Shown here piece after piece: positions 50,620-59,801 of a stretch of DNA of 64,000 bases. The DNA is from Streptomyces sp. CB02261. GTDB taxonomy: Bacteria; Actinomycetota; Actinomycetes; Streptomycetales; Streptomycetaceae. The stretch is taken from NCBI RefSeq assembly GCF_001905665.1, contig NZ_LIVX01000001.1:558001-622000 (forward strand). Reading direction: 5' to 3'. The notes under the pieces are model-generated. The model was not told the DNA's origin, searched no databases, and was given only the letters and a program-made list of their open reading frames with translations. Made by a program: the position numbers and the translations under genes. Each line of letters opens with the position of its first letter. Positions within the stretch are counted from its first letter, which is position 1.

Positions 50620-53352
50620 GTGGCTCCCGGATCCGATCGCAACCCGATCATCATTGGCGGCCTTCCCAGTCAGGTCCCGGATTTCGACCCGGAAGAGACC
50701 CAGGAATGGCTCGACTCCCTCGACGCCGCCGTCGACGAGCGGGGCCGTGAGCGGGCCCGCTACCTCATGCTCCGTCTCATCGAACGCGCCCGCGAGAAGC
50801 GCGTGGCCGTGCCGGAGATGCGCAGCTCGGACTACGTCAACACGATCGCCACCAAGGACGAGCCGTTCTTCCCCGGCAACGAGGAGATCGAGCGCAAGGT
50901 CCTCAACGCCACCCGGTGGAACGCGGCCGTGATGGTGTCGCGCGCCCAGCGTCCCGGCATCGGCGTCGGTGGCCACATCGCGACCTTCGCCTCCTCGGCC
51001 TCGCTGTACGACGTCGGCTTCAACCACTTCTTCCGCGGCAAGGACGAGGGCGACGGCGGCGACCAGATCTTCTTCCAGGGGCACGCCTCCCCCGGCATCT
51101 ACGCCCGCGCGTACCTCCTGGACCGACTGAGTGACACCCAGCTCGACGGCTTCCGCCAGGAGAGGTCGAAGTTCCCGAACGGGCTGTCCTCGTACCCGCA
51201 CCCGCGGCTGATGCCGGACTTCTGGGAGTTCCCGACCGTGTCGATGGGCCTCGGCCCCCTCGGCGCGATCTACCAGGCCCGGATGAACCGCTACATGGAG
51301 GCGCGCGGCATCGCCGACACCTCCAAGTCGCACGTGTGGGCTTTCCTCGGCGACGGCGAGATGGACGAGGTCGAGTCGGTCGGCCAGCTGTCCATCGCCG
51401 CCCGCGAGGGCCTCGACAACCTGACGTTCGTCGTCAACTGCAACCTCCAGCGGCTCGACGGCCCGGTGCGCGGCAACGGCAAGATCATCCAGGAGCTGGA
51501 GTCGATCTTCCGGGGCAACGGCTGGAACGTCATCAAGCTGATCTGGGACCGCTCCTGGGACCCGCTGCTCGCGCAGGACCGCGACGGCATCCTGGTCAAC
51601 AAGTTCAACACCACCCCGGACGGTCAGTTCCAGACGTACGCCACGGAGACCGGCGGCTACATCCGGGACCACTTCTTCGGCGACGACCACCGGCTGCGGG
51701 CGATGGTCGAGGGCATGTCGGACCAGCAGATCCTGCACCTGGGCCGCGGCGGCCACGACCACAAGAAGATCTACGCGGCCTACGCGGCGGCCAAGGCCCA
51801 CGCGGGCCAGCCGACCGTGATCCTCGCGCAGACCGTCAAGGGCTGGACGCTCGGCCCGAACTTCGAGGGCCGCAACGCGACCCACCAGATGAAGAAGCTG
51901 ACGGTCGACGACCTCAAGCGCTTCCGCGACCGGCTGCACATCCCGGTGACCGACCGGCAGTTGGAGGACGGCCTGCCGCCGTACTACCACCCGGGGCGGG
52001 ACTCCGAGGAGATCCAGTACATGCACGACCGCCGCAGCGCGCTGGGCGGGTACGTCCCCACCCGGGTCGTACGGGCGAAGCCGCTGACCCTCCCCGAGGA
52101 CCAGGCCTACGCGGCGGCCAAGAAGGGCTCCGGCCAGCAGTCGATCGCCACCACGATGGCCTTCGTCCGCATCCTGAAGGACCTCATGCGGGACAAGGAG
52201 ATCGGCAAGCGCTTCGTGCTGATCGCCCCCGACGAGTACCGCACCTTCGGCATGGACGCCTTCTTCCCGAGCGCCAAGATCTACAACCCGCTCGGCCAGC
52301 AGTACGAGGCGGTGGACCGCGAACTCCTCCTCGCCTACAAGGAGTCGCCGACCGGCCAGATGCTGCACGACGGCATCTCCGAGGCCGGCTGCACGGCCTC
52401 GCTGATCGCCGCCGGTTCCGCCTACGCCACGCACGGCGAGCCGCTGATCCCGGTGTACGTCTTCTACTCGATGTTCGGTTTCCAGCGGACCGGCGACCAG
52501 TTCTGGCAGATGGCCGACCAGCTGGCCCGCGGCTTCGTCCTGGGCGCCACCGCCGGCCGGACGACGCTGACCGGTGAGGGCCTCCAGCACGCGGACGGTC
52601 ACTCGCACCTCCTCGCCTCGACCAACCCGGCCTGCGTCGCCTACGACCCGGCGTTCGGCTTCGAGATCGCGCACATCGTCAAGGACGGTCTGCGCCGCAT
52701 GTACGGCCCCGAGGCAGAGGACGTCTTCTACTACCTCTCCGTCTACAACGAGCCGATCCAGCACCCGGCCGAGCCCGAGAACGTGGACGTGGAGGGCATC
52801 CTCCAGGGCATCCACCGCTTCCGGCCGGCCGACGCGGGCGCGATCCCGGCGCAGATCATGGCCTCCGGTGTCGCCGTGCCGTGGGCGATCGAGGCGCAGC
52901 GGATCCTCGCCGACGAGTGGAACGTACGGGCCGACGTCTGGTCCGCCACCTCCTGGACCGAGCTGCGCCGCGAGGCCGTGGCCGTCGAGGAGCACAACAT
53001 GCTCCACCCGGACGAGGAGCAGCGCGTCCCGTACGTGACGCGCAAGCTCCAGGGCTCCGAGGGCCCGTTCGTGGCGGTCTCGGACTGGATGCGGGCGGTG
53101 CCGGACCAGATCTCCCGCTGGGTGCCGGGCACGTACAGCTCGCTGGGCGCCGACGGCTTCGGTTTCGCGGACACGCGCGGCGCGGCCCGTCGCTACTTCC
53201 ACATCGACGCCCCGTCGATCGTGCTGGCGGTGCTGACCGAGCTGGCCCGGGAGGGCAAGGTCGAGCGGTCGGTCCTCAAGCAGGCCGTGGACCGCTACCA
53301 GCTGCTCGACGTGGCCGCCGCCGACCCGGGCCCCGCGGGCGGCGACGCCTGA
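50620..53352 (+). CDS. aceE: Pyruvate dehydrogenase E1 component, homodimeric (AceE)
   Basis: 910 residues from the GTG at 50620 (GGAAGAG upstream), matching the usual start [23 protein letters not shown]. The ThDP-binding motif [32 protein letters not shown] (GDG...NCN) sits near residue 245-275, with YHRT-like substrate region [21 protein letters not shown] later. Catalyses the first step of pyruvate conversion to acetyl-CoA with the E2 and E3 subunits, encoded elsewhere. Housekeeping central metabolism. Confidence 0.95.
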   Translation: MAPGSDRNPIIIGGLPSQVPDFDPEETQEWLDSLDAAVDERGRERARYLMLRLIERAREKRVAVPEMRSSDYVNTIATKDEPFFPGNEEIERKVLNATRWNAAVMVSRAQRPGIGVGGHIATFASSASLYDVGFNHFFRGKDEGDGGDQIFFQGHASPGIYARAYLLDRLSDTQLDGFRQERSKFPNGLSSYPHPRLMPDFWEFPTVSMGLGPLGAIYQARMNRYMEARGIADTSKSHVWAFLGDGEMDEVESVGQLSIAAREGLDNLTFVVNCNLQRLDGPVRGNGKIIQELESIFRGNGWNVIKLIWDRSWDPLLAQDRDGILVNKFNTTPDGQFQTYATETGGYIRDHFFGDDHRLRAMVEGMSDQQILHLGRGGHDHKKIYAAYAAAKAHAGQPTVILAQTVKGWTLGPNFEGRNATHQMKKLTVDDLKRFRDRLHIPVTDRQLEDGLPPYYHPGRDSEEIQYMHDRRSALGGYVPTRVVRAKPLTLPEDQAYAAAKKGSGQQSIATTMAFVRILKDLMRDKEIGKRFVLIAPDEYRTFGMDAFFPSAKIYNPLGQQYEAVDRELLLAYKESPTGQMLHDGISEAGCTASLIAAGSAYATHGEPLIPVYVFYSMFGFQRTGDQFWQMADQLARGFVLGATAGRTTLTGEGLQHADGHSHLLASTNPACVAYDPAFGFEIAHIVKDGLRRMYGPEAEDVFYYLSVYNEPIQHPAEPENVDVEGILQGIHRFRPADAGAIPAQIMASGVAVPWAIEAQRILADEWNVRADVWSATSWTELRREAVAVEEHNMLHPDEEQRVPYVTRKLQGSEGPFVAVSDWMRAVPDQISRWVPGTYSSLGADGFGFADTRGAARRYFHIDAPSIVLAVLTELAREGKVERSVLKQAVDRYQLLDVAAADPGPAGGDA

Positions 53353-53356
53353 GCCC

Positions 53357-53424
53357 CTAGGCCGTGTCCGGACCGTCCCGCCCGGCTCGCGGGCGGACGG
53401 CGCTACTTTCCGGACACGGCCTAG
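53357..53424. repeat. 68-bp MITE-like inverted repeat / terminator
   Basis: Perfect 16-bp ends CTAGGCCGTGTCCGGA (53357-53372) and its complement (53409-53424) with an inner CGTCCCGCCCG / CGGGCGGACG stem. Five bases after the aceE stop. Similar end sequences (GGCCGTGTCCGGA) recur in Streptomyces genomes, so a small non-autonomous element is likely, and it may also end aceE transcription. Confidence 0.7.
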
Positions 53425-53495
53425 CACGGAAGCTCCTGGTGAGGGCGGTGGGACCCTGGTCCCGCCGCCCTTCGGCGTTCTCTACGATTCCCCGC

Positions 53496-54338
53496 ATGAA
53501 GGATCGCTGGGAAGAACGCACACAGGCGCCGCTGCTCGTGCTCGCCGTGGCGTTCGGCGTCGCCTACGCCGTGCCGATCGTGGCTCCGGGCGCCGCGCCC
53601 TGGGTGCACCGGCTGTGCACCCATGTCGAGTGGGCGGTCTGGGCGGCCTTCGCCGTCGACTACCTGGTCCGGTTCGCGCTCGCCCCGGCCCGCTGGGCCT
53701 TCGTCCGCTCCCACCCCCTGGATCTGCTCGCGGTCCTGCTGCCGATGGTGCAGCCGCTGCGGCTGCTGCGGGTCGTGTCCACGCTCCTCCTCGTGGGCCG
53801 GCGGGCCCGGATGGCCCCGCAGATAACGCTCACCACCTATGTGGCGGGCGCGGTCGTCGGGCTGATGATGTTCGGCTCGCTGGCCGTGCTGCACGTCGAG
53901 CGGGACGCCCCGGAGGGCAACATCAAGACCCTCGGGGACGCGGTCTGGTGGTCGTTCACCACGATGACCACGGTCGGCTACGGCGACCACGCTCCCACCA
54001 CGGGTCTCGGCCGGGTGCTCGCGGTGGGACTGATGCTGTCGGGCATCGCCCTGCTGGGTGTCGTCACCGCGAACATCGCGGCCTGGTTCATCTCCCGCTT
54101 CGAGCGGGACGACGCGGCGGAGCGCCGTCAGACCGAGCTTCTGGAGACGCTGACCCAGGAGGTCCGCGCGCTGCGCGCCGAGGTGTCGCGGCTCTCGGCC
54201 CCGGCCGGGGTGCCCGCACCTGCCGGCCCGCCGGACGTCCCCGCGCCCGGCGGGCGTCCCGGCGAGCCTTGCGTGATCGACGTGATCGGCGGGCCCGGCG
54301 TGATCGACGAGCCCTCCCCTAGCGCTCCCACAGCTTGA
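53496..54338 (+). CDS. Potassium channel family protein
   Basis: 280 residues. Two N-terminal hydrophobic segments, a positively charged segment like a degenerate voltage sensor (PLRLLRVVSTLLLVGRRARM), the pore helix WWSFTTMTTVGYGD with the K+ selectivity filter TVGYGD (about residue 162-167), a second pore helix, and a cytosolic coiled coil (RRQTELLETLTQEVRALRAEVSRL). Probably a tetrameric K+ channel. Its end overlaps the convergent I36 gene by 20 bp. Confidence 0.9.
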   Translation: MKDRWEERTQAPLLVLAVAFGVAYAVPIVAPGAAPWVHRLCTHVEWAVWAAFAVDYLVRFALAPARWAFVRSHPLDLLAVLLPMVQPLRLLRVVSTLLLVGRRARMAPQITLTTYVAGAVVGLMMFGSLAVLHVERDAPEGNIKTLGDAVWWSFTTMTTVGYGDHAPTTGLGRVLAVGLMLSGIALLGVVTANIAAWFISRFERDDAAERRQTELLETLTQEVRALRAEVSRLSAPAGVPAPAGPPDVPAPGGRPGEPCVIDVIGGPGVIDEPSPSAPTA

Positions 54339-54723
54339 ACGCTCTGACCTCGTAGGGCGTCTGCGGCACCCATGTCCCCCGGCCCGGGTAGGTCTCGAAC
54401 TCTCCCGTCTCGGCGCACTCGGCCGACTGGTACGTGGTGACCGGGCGGCCGGTGCGGTTGGCGAGGGAGTGTGCCGAGGTGCCCGGTGGCAGGGCGACGC
54501 AGCTGTCGATGTCGGTCGTGGCCAGCTCGTGCGTCCGCGCCCGGCCCCTGAAGTCGGACTTGGGCCAGAGGCAGAGCCGGCCGGGTCCACAGGCTCCGAG
54601 GACGGTCCCGGACGGGGCCGCCGCCGTATGGGCGCGCGCGGCCCCGGACGGCGCGGCCGTCGCCGGAGCCACCAGGAGGGCGGTGAGCATCACCGCGAGG
54701 GTGAGAGCGGTCTTCGTATACAT
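54319..54723 (-). CDS. Peptidase inhibitor family I36 protein, secreted
   Basis: 134 residues from the ATG at 54723; an in-frame GTG at 54747 is possible. A signal peptide (YTKTALTLAVMLTALLVAPATAAP) precedes a beta/gamma-crystallin-like domain with CGPGRLCLWPKSDFRG and two further cysteine pairs (DSCVAL, ECAET), the pattern of I36 inhibitors such as Streptomyces metalloprotease inhibitor. It would block an extracellular protease. Confidence 0.82.
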   Translation of the reverse strand: MYTKTALTLAVMLTALLVAPATAAPSGAARAHTAAAPSGTVLGACGPGRLCLWPKSDFRGRARTHELATTDIDSCVALPPGTSAHSLANRTGRPVTTYQSAECAETGEFETYPGRGTWVPQTPYEVRAFKLWER

Positions 54724-54776
54724 ACTGAGGAACCCCCGTTTCGTCACTCTCTGTAATCACGAGAATGGCGGAGGCC

Positions 54777-54819
54777 GCCCCTCGACGGAAGAGGGGCCGC
54801 CCCCGTTCACGCGAACGGG
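54777..54819 (-). terminator. Paired hairpins after the DHA2 exporter gene
   Basis: CCCGTTC-ACGC-GAACGGG (54802-54819) and GCCCCTC/GAGGGGC (54777-54797) lie between the exporter's stop and the I36 gene. Both can form terminator stems on the minus strand. Confidence 0.6.
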
Positions 54820-54850
54820 TGACGGCCCCCTACGGGAACCCCGACGGACG

Positions 54851-56473
54851 TCAGATGTGACCGCCCATGCCGCCCGCCTCCGCGTTCTCGCCGCGCTTGG
54901 TGAGCGTGGCGACGAGGGCCGCGACGACGGCGACGCCACCGGCGACGGTAAAGGCCAGGCCCATGCCGTCCAGGAAGGTGTCGTGGATGACGCCGGTGAT
55001 CTGCTGGAGGACGTCGGGGGTCATCCCGGGGGCCTTCGCCAGCTCCGCCGGGGCCATGCCGAACTCGGCGGCCTGCTCGAGCTGCGGGTTCACCGGGGCG
55101 GGAATGCCGGCCGCCTTCCAGTTCTCCTCGAAGGCGCCCGCGACCTTCGACGACATGACGGCGCCGAGCACGGCCGTGCCCAGCGCGCCGCCGACCTGCA
55201 TCGCGGCCTGCTGCAGACCGCCGGCCACGCCGGAGAGCTCCAGCGGCGCGTTGCCGACGATGACCTCGGTGGCGCCGACCATGACCGGGGCGAGCCCGAG
55301 GCCGAGCAGCGCGAACCAGAGGGACATGACGAGCGTGCCGGTGCCGGACGAGAGCGTGATCATGCCGAACATCGCGACGGCCGTGCAGACCATGCCGCCG
55401 ACCAGCGGCACCCGGGGGCCGAACTTGGTGATCAGGGCGCCCGCGAGCGGCGAGGAGACGATCATCATCGCGGTCAGCGGCAGCAGGCGCAGACCGCTGT
55501 CGACCGGGCTGAGCCCCTTCACGCCTTGGAGGTAGAAGGTCACGAAGAACAGACCGCCCATGAAGGCGAAGGCCATGAGCACCATGAGCACCACGCCGGC
55601 CGAGAGCGGCACGGAGCGGAACATGGCCAGCGGGATCAGCGGCTCCTTGACCTTGGTCTCCCAGAAGGCGAAGACCGCGAAGAGGAGCACCGCGCCGAGC
55701 AGACAGCCCCAGGTCTTGCCGCCGGTCCAGCCCCAGGACTCGCCGGCCTTGATCAGGCCCCAGACGAGGGAGGCCATGGCGCCGGAGAGCAGCAGGATGC
55801 CGAGGACGTCGAAGGAGCGCGGGGCGTTCTCGGCCCGGTGGTCCTTGAGGATGACCAGGCCGAGGCCGAGCGCGACGACGCCGACCGGCACGTTGATGAA
55901 GAAGACGGACTGCCAGCTGACGTGCTCGACGAGCAGGCCGCCGACGATCGGGCCGCCCGCCGTGGAGGCGCCGATGACCATGCCCCAGATGCCGATGGCC
56001 ATGTTCAGCTTCTCGGCGGGGAAGGTGGCGCGCAGCAGGCCGAGCGCGGCCGGCATCAGCAGGGCGCCGAAGAGGCCCTGCAGGACGCGGAAGGCGATCA
56101 CGGCCCCGATGCTGTGGGAGAGGCCGATCGCGGCGGAGGCGGCCGCGAAGCCGGCGATGCCGATGAGGAAGGTCTGCCGGTGGCCGAAGCGGTCGCCGAG
56201 CTTGCCGGCGGTGATCAGGGCGACGGCGAGCGCCAGCAGGTAGCCGTTGGTGATCCACTGGACCTGGGCGAGGGAGGCGCCGAGGTCGTTCTTGATGGCG
56301 GGGTTGGCGATGGCGACGATGGTGCCGTCGAGGGCGACCATCATCACGCCCACGGCCACGCCGAAGAGGGTCAGCCAGGGGTGGCCGCGCAGTCCCTTCG
56401 CCGGGCCCGGAACGGGTTCCCGGACGCCCCCCTGACCCTGCGGGGCCTTTTCCACGGTGGTCTGACTATTCAT
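54851..56473 (-). CDS. DHA2-family MFS exporter (14 transmembrane segments)
   Basis: 540 residues from the ATG at 56473 (a TTG at 56503 gives 10 more). Motifs: ALDGTIVAIANPAIKNDLGA, GKLGDRFGHRQTFL (motif A), LQGLFGALLMPAALGLLRATF and STAGGPIVGGLL (motif C), with regular helices to the end. Likely exports drugs or metabolites. Divergent from the TetR gene, with a palindromic operator in its leader. Confidence 0.9.
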   Translation of the reverse strand: MNSQTTVEKAPQGQGGVREPVPGPAKGLRGHPWLTLFGVAVGVMMVALDGTIVAIANPAIKNDLGASLAQVQWITNGYLLALAVALITAGKLGDRFGHRQTFLIGIAGFAAASAAIGLSHSIGAVIAFRVLQGLFGALLMPAALGLLRATFPAEKLNMAIGIWGMVIGASTAGGPIVGGLLVEHVSWQSVFFINVPVGVVALGLGLVILKDHRAENAPRSFDVLGILLLSGAMASLVWGLIKAGESWGWTGGKTWGCLLGAVLLFAVFAFWETKVKEPLIPLAMFRSVPLSAGVVLMVLMAFAFMGGLFFVTFYLQGVKGLSPVDSGLRLLPLTAMMIVSSPLAGALITKFGPRVPLVGGMVCTAVAMFGMITLSSGTGTLVMSLWFALLGLGLAPVMVGATEVIVGNAPLELSGVAGGLQQAAMQVGGALGTAVLGAVMSSKVAGAFEENWKAAGIPAPVNPQLEQAAEFGMAPAELAKAPGMTPDVLQQITGVIHDTFLDGMGLAFTVAGGVAVVAALVATLTKRGENAEAGGMGGHI

Positions 56474-56485
56474 GCGAACGAGGCT

Positions 56486-56498
56486 AGTGACAGTCACT
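56486..56498. promoter_or_regulatory. TetR operator between exporter and tetR
   Basis: AGTGAC-A-GTCACT is a perfect 13-bp palindrome 13 bp before the exporter start. A TTGACA (56504-56509) on the plus strand lies beside it, fitting a shared, TetR-repressed divergent promoter. A second half-like AGTAACTGTCACGT follows at 56526-56539. Confidence 0.6.
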
Positions 56499-56590
56499 GA
56501 CAATTGACAAAGCGATTCATGAGCCAGTAACTGTCACGTAGCTCACAGGTACGCTGAGCTGGACGAAATGCCTGAAAAGAGGACCCTGAC

Positions 56591-57250
56591 GTGACCCTGC
56601 CCGGCCTGCGCGAGCGGAAGAAGCAACGCACGCGCGACGCGCTGACCCGGGTGGCCCTCGAGCTCTTCACCGCCCAGGGGTACGAGCGGACCACCGTCGA
56701 CGAGATCGTCGACGCCGTCGAGGTGTCCCAGCGCACGTTCTTCCGGTACTTCTCCTCCAAGGAGGAGGTCGCCTTCGCCGTCCAGCACATGGTGGAGGAG
56801 CGCTTCGTCGTGGCCCTCGGACAGCGTCCGCCGGCCGAGGGTCCGTTCGACGCGATGCGCAACGCGGTGCTCTGCGCCTGGGACACCATCGGCGACGCCA
56901 TCACCGAGGTCGTACCGGTCGAGCTGTATCTGCGCAGCCTCCAGATGATCGAGTCGACGCCCGCGCTGCTCGCCGTCCATCTGCGGCGCTCCAACGAGAT
57001 GGAGGAGACCATCGCCCGGATCATCGCCGGCCGTGAGGGTCTCGACCTGAACGAGGACCCGCGTCCCCGGATCGCGGTGGCGGCGTTCAGCGGCGTGATG
57101 CGGGTGACGGGCCAGCTGTGGGGCCGGGGCACGGACCAGAGCCTGGAGGCCATCCGCGACCTCACGGAGAAGTACCTCGACCACCTCGGCCCGGCCCTCA
57201 CCCCCAGCTGGCGGGAGCGCGGGGACGCGGGCCCGGGCAGCGCTCCGTAG
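56591..57250 (+). CDS. TetR-family repressor of the adjacent exporter
   Basis: 219 residues from a GTG (GAGGA upstream). The helix-turn-helix is RDALTRVALELFTAQGYERTTVDEIVDAVEVSQRTFFRYFSSKEEV. The C-terminal domain is all helical. As the divergent neighbour of the MFS exporter, it most likely senses the exported compound. The 3' end, including the stop, lies within a short tandem repeat (57238-57326). Confidence 0.88.
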   Translation: MTLPGLRERKKQRTRDALTRVALELFTAQGYERTTVDEIVDAVEVSQRTFFRYFSSKEEVAFAVQHMVEERFVVALGQRPPAEGPFDAMRNAVLCAWDTIGDAITEVVPVELYLRSLQMIESTPALLAVHLRRSNEMEETIARIIAGREGLDLNEDPRPRIAVAAFSGVMRVTGQLWGRGTDQSLEAIRDLTEKYLDHLGPALTPSWRERGDAGPGSAP

Positions 57251-57326
57251 GGCCGCGGGGACACGGGGCAGGGGACAGCGCTCCGCAGGACCGCGGGGAC
57301 ACGAGGGCCGGGCAGCGCTCCGTAGG
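57238..57326. repeat. 37-38 bp tandem repeat across the tetR stop codon
   Basis: Three copies of a unit starting CAGCGCTCCG(T/C)AGG begin at 57238, 57276 and 57313. The first contains the tetR TAG stop, so the terminal codons were duplicated downstream. Confidence 0.85.
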
Positions 57327-57371
57327 ACCGGACCCGCGCGGGTTCACCCGCGCCCCGTAGGGTGGCGGCCC

Positions 57372-58586
57372 GTGACCTCAGCCGAAGCCGCCTCGCCCAC
57401 CCTGGCCGTCGTGCGCGCCCTCCTCGCGCTCGCCGTCGTGTTCGTGCTCCTCGCGACCACCGGGTGGACCACGACCCGGCACCGCCCCGCACCCGGCCCG
57501 TCCCGCGAGGCCGCCCTCGCCGCCTGGGCGCGGGACCGGATCGACCACCGCCCGCTGCCCGGACCCGGCAGCCCCTCCCGTACCGTCGCCGCGTTCTTCG
57601 CCGGCCTCGGCCACGCGCGCGCGGCCCGGCTCGCCGACCGGCACCCGCTCGTCGTCGGCAACCTCGACGGCGTCCCGGTCGCCCTGCGCTACCGCGCCAA
57701 CCGTGTCTCCCTCGGCCACGCGCTCGCCGCCGAGCGGGGCAGGGTCGACGACACCCGGCTGTCCTCCGAGGGACGGCACGAGGCGCGGCGCCGGTTCGAC
57801 CGCTTCACCTCACTGATGCGGCCCGGCCGCCAGATCCTGTCCTTCGACCCGACCGGCGCGGGGCGGGCCGCCGAGGTCCTCGGGGATCTGGAGCGGGCCC
57901 GGCGCGTCTCCGTGATCGTGCCCGGCGTCGACACCACCCTCCTCACCTTCCAGAAGACCCACGGCCGGTACGCGGCCCCCGTCGGCATGGCCGAGGCCCT
58001 CCACGACGCCGAGCGGCGGTCGGCGCCCGGCACCCGCACCGCGGTGATCGCCTGGGCCGACTACACCGCGCCCGCCGGGGTCGGCGTCGACGCGATGACC
58101 GGCCGGCTCGCAGAGGTGGGCGCCGCGCGGCTCGTGAGGCTGACCGAGGCCCTGCCCGGCGACGCGCGCGTGGCGCTGTTCTGCCACAGCTACGGCTCCG
58201 TGCTCTGCGGGGTCGCCGCGCCCCGGCTGCCCGACCGGGTGACGGATGTGGCCGTGGCCGGAAGCCCCGGCATGCGGGTGGGCCGGGCGGCCGAACTCGC
58301 CACCCACGCGCGCGTATGGGCCATGCGGGACGCCGACGACTGGATCGCGGACGTGCCCCACATGGAGGTCGCCGGCATCGGGCACGGCGCCGACCCGGTG
58401 GCCCCGGAGTTCGGCGCCCGGCTCCTGTCGGCGCGCCGGGCGATCGGCCACAGCGGCTATTTCGAGCCGGGAACCGACAGTCTCGGCAACTTCGCCGCGA
58501 TAGGCGTCGGCGCCTACCGGAACCTGGTGTGCGCACGTGCCGACGGTGCCTGCCACGACGGAATATCCGGTGCGGAAGGGCGCTGA
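57372..58586 (+). CDS. DUF1023 alpha/beta hydrolase, first paralogue
   Basis: 404 residues from a GTG. One N-terminal hydrophobic helix (VVRALLALAVVFVLLATTGW) precedes a mainly extracellular region that includes HPLVVGNLDGVPVALRYRAN. The catalytic nucleophile motif is FCHSYGSVLCG (GxSxG variant CHSYG), and Asp and His follow in DADDWI and GHSGYF. Family members are secreted or membrane-bound esterases/lipases of unknown substrate. It stands next to a DUF4429 protein and 3.5 kb from its paralogue. Confidence 0.82.
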   Translation: MTSAEAASPTLAVVRALLALAVVFVLLATTGWTTTRHRPAPGPSREAALAAWARDRIDHRPLPGPGSPSRTVAAFFAGLGHARAARLADRHPLVVGNLDGVPVALRYRANRVSLGHALAAERGRVDDTRLSSEGRHEARRRFDRFTSLMRPGRQILSFDPTGAGRAAEVLGDLERARRVSVIVPGVDTTLLTFQKTHGRYAAPVGMAEALHDAERRSAPGTRTAVIAWADYTAPAGVGVDAMTGRLAEVGAARLVRLTEALPGDARVALFCHSYGSVLCGVAAPRLPDRVTDVAVAGSPGMRVGRAAELATHARVWAMRDADDWIADVPHMEVAGIGHGADPVAPEFGARLLSARRAIGHSGYFEPGTDSLGNFAAIGVGAYRNLVCARADGACHDGISGAEGR

Positions 58587-58660
58587 CGCGCGTAGATCCC
58601 GTAATTTCGGGACCTTTCACAGGGGCGACGCGCGGGCACGCGCCGCTTACGATGAGGCGT

Positions 58661-59704
58661 ATGGGTGATGTGCTGGCCGGAAATCAAGCCACCTGGGAGT
58701 TCGAGAGCGACGCCCTCGTCATCCGCTTCGACCGGGGGAACCGCACGCCGAGGCTCTTCAGCGTGCTGCGCGAACGCCGCATACCGCACGAGGCGCTGGC
58801 GTCCGTGACGCTCACGCCGGGCAAGCGGGGCACCGTCGTGCTGCACGCCGTGCCGAGGCCGGGTGCCGATCCCCTGATGGAGGCGGCCGCGGGGCAGCTC
58901 GCGGAGCACTGCGATCCGTACCGCCTGGTGCTGCCGGCGGACCGGGAGACGCTGGCCGAGTACTACCGGGACGAACTGCGGACGGTGCTCGCGCGTAGAC
59001 CGGCGAGCGCGTGGGGCGCCGCGGGGGTCGCGGGTGCTGCGGACGTCACGGGTCCCGCGGACGTCGCCGGTGCCGTGGGGGTCACCGGCGCCGCGGAGGT
59101 CGCCGGCGCCGCGACCGGCATCACGGGTGCCTCGCACCTCCCGGACGCTCCGGACGTCGGGGACGCCCCGGACTCCGTCCCGGACGCCCCGGACATCGTG
59201 GACATGACGCCGACCGACCGTTTCCTGGTGGCGCCGCCCGCGGGTCCGCAGTCGTTCAAGGCGTACGACGGGAAGGCCAGCTTCGACGGACACGGGGAGG
59301 TCGCGTTCCGCTGGTCCTGGACGGGGGCGTCCTCCGAGAAGTGGAAGGCGGGCGACCAGACGTTCCAGGTGCGGGACCTCTGCGGGGTCGAGTGGCGCTC
59401 GCCCGAGGTCCTCGACGGGCACCTGCGCCTGCTGCCCCGGGGCGGCGAACCCCGGGCCCCGCAGCCGGACCTGGATCCCGCCTCCGTCGTCTTCGGCCTC
59501 GGCTACGGGCCGGTGCACCTGTCGCTCCCCTTCGCGGCGGCGGTCCTGGCCGCGATCCGGACCACGGACCGCGTCCCCGCCCGTGTCGCCGCCCCGGGGG
59601 CCGTTGCTGAAAGGATTCGGCACCTGGGTGAACTGCACCAGGCGGGCCTGGTGACGGACGAGGAGTTCTCGGCGAAGAAGGCGGAACTCCTGGCGGAGCT
59701 CTAG
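58661..59704 (+). CDS. DUF4429 domain protein with SHOCT end
   Basis: 347 residues from the ATG at 58661 (MGDVLAGNQATWEFESDALVIRFDR; ATG 58652 adds MRR). Two DUF4429 units: the N-terminal one and a second at about 205-310 (FKAYDGKASFDGHGEVAF), joined by a repeat-rich linker of Ala/Gly/Val (VTGAAEVAGAAT) and Asp/Pro (PDAPDVGDAPD) residues. A C-terminal SHOCT segment, HLGELHQAGLVTDEEFSAKKAELLAEL. Function unknown; SHOCT suggests membrane or oligomer contact. Confidence 0.85.
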   Translation: MGDVLAGNQATWEFESDALVIRFDRGNRTPRLFSVLRERRIPHEALASVTLTPGKRGTVVLHAVPRPGADPLMEAAAGQLAEHCDPYRLVLPADRETLAEYYRDELRTVLARRPASAWGAAGVAGAADVTGPADVAGAVGVTGAAEVAGAATGITGASHLPDAPDVGDAPDSVPDAPDIVDMTPTDRFLVAPPAGPQSFKAYDGKASFDGHGEVAFRWSWTGASSEKWKAGDQTFQVRDLCGVEWRSPEVLDGHLRLLPRGGEPRAPQPDLDPASVVFGLGYGPVHLSLPFAAAVLAAIRTTDRVPARVAAPGAVAERIRHLGELHQAGLVTDEEFSAKKAELLAEL

Positions 59705-59725
59705 ACCCCCGCACCCGCCGCGTCA

Positions 59726-59792
59726 TACCCGGGTATCAGGCCGGAGCCCGGTCCCCGGTATGACGCCGGGGGCCGGGTGCCCTGCCTACGCT
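59726..59792 (+). promoter_or_regulatory. Regulated promoter of the two-component operon
   Basis: TACCCGGGTATCAG (59726-59739), then TCCCCGGTATGACG (59752-59765), then 21 bp to a -10-like TACGCT (59787-59792). The whole arrangement recurs at 62020-62086. The start codon at 59802 is 10 bp after the -10, so the transcript may be leaderless. Confidence 0.7.
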
Positions 59793-59801
59793 GGGCGGGT
59801 C

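Noticed and set aside
50206..53427. 1073-codon leftward open frame opposite aceE
   Set aside because: Antisense shadow of the highly conserved aceE gene.
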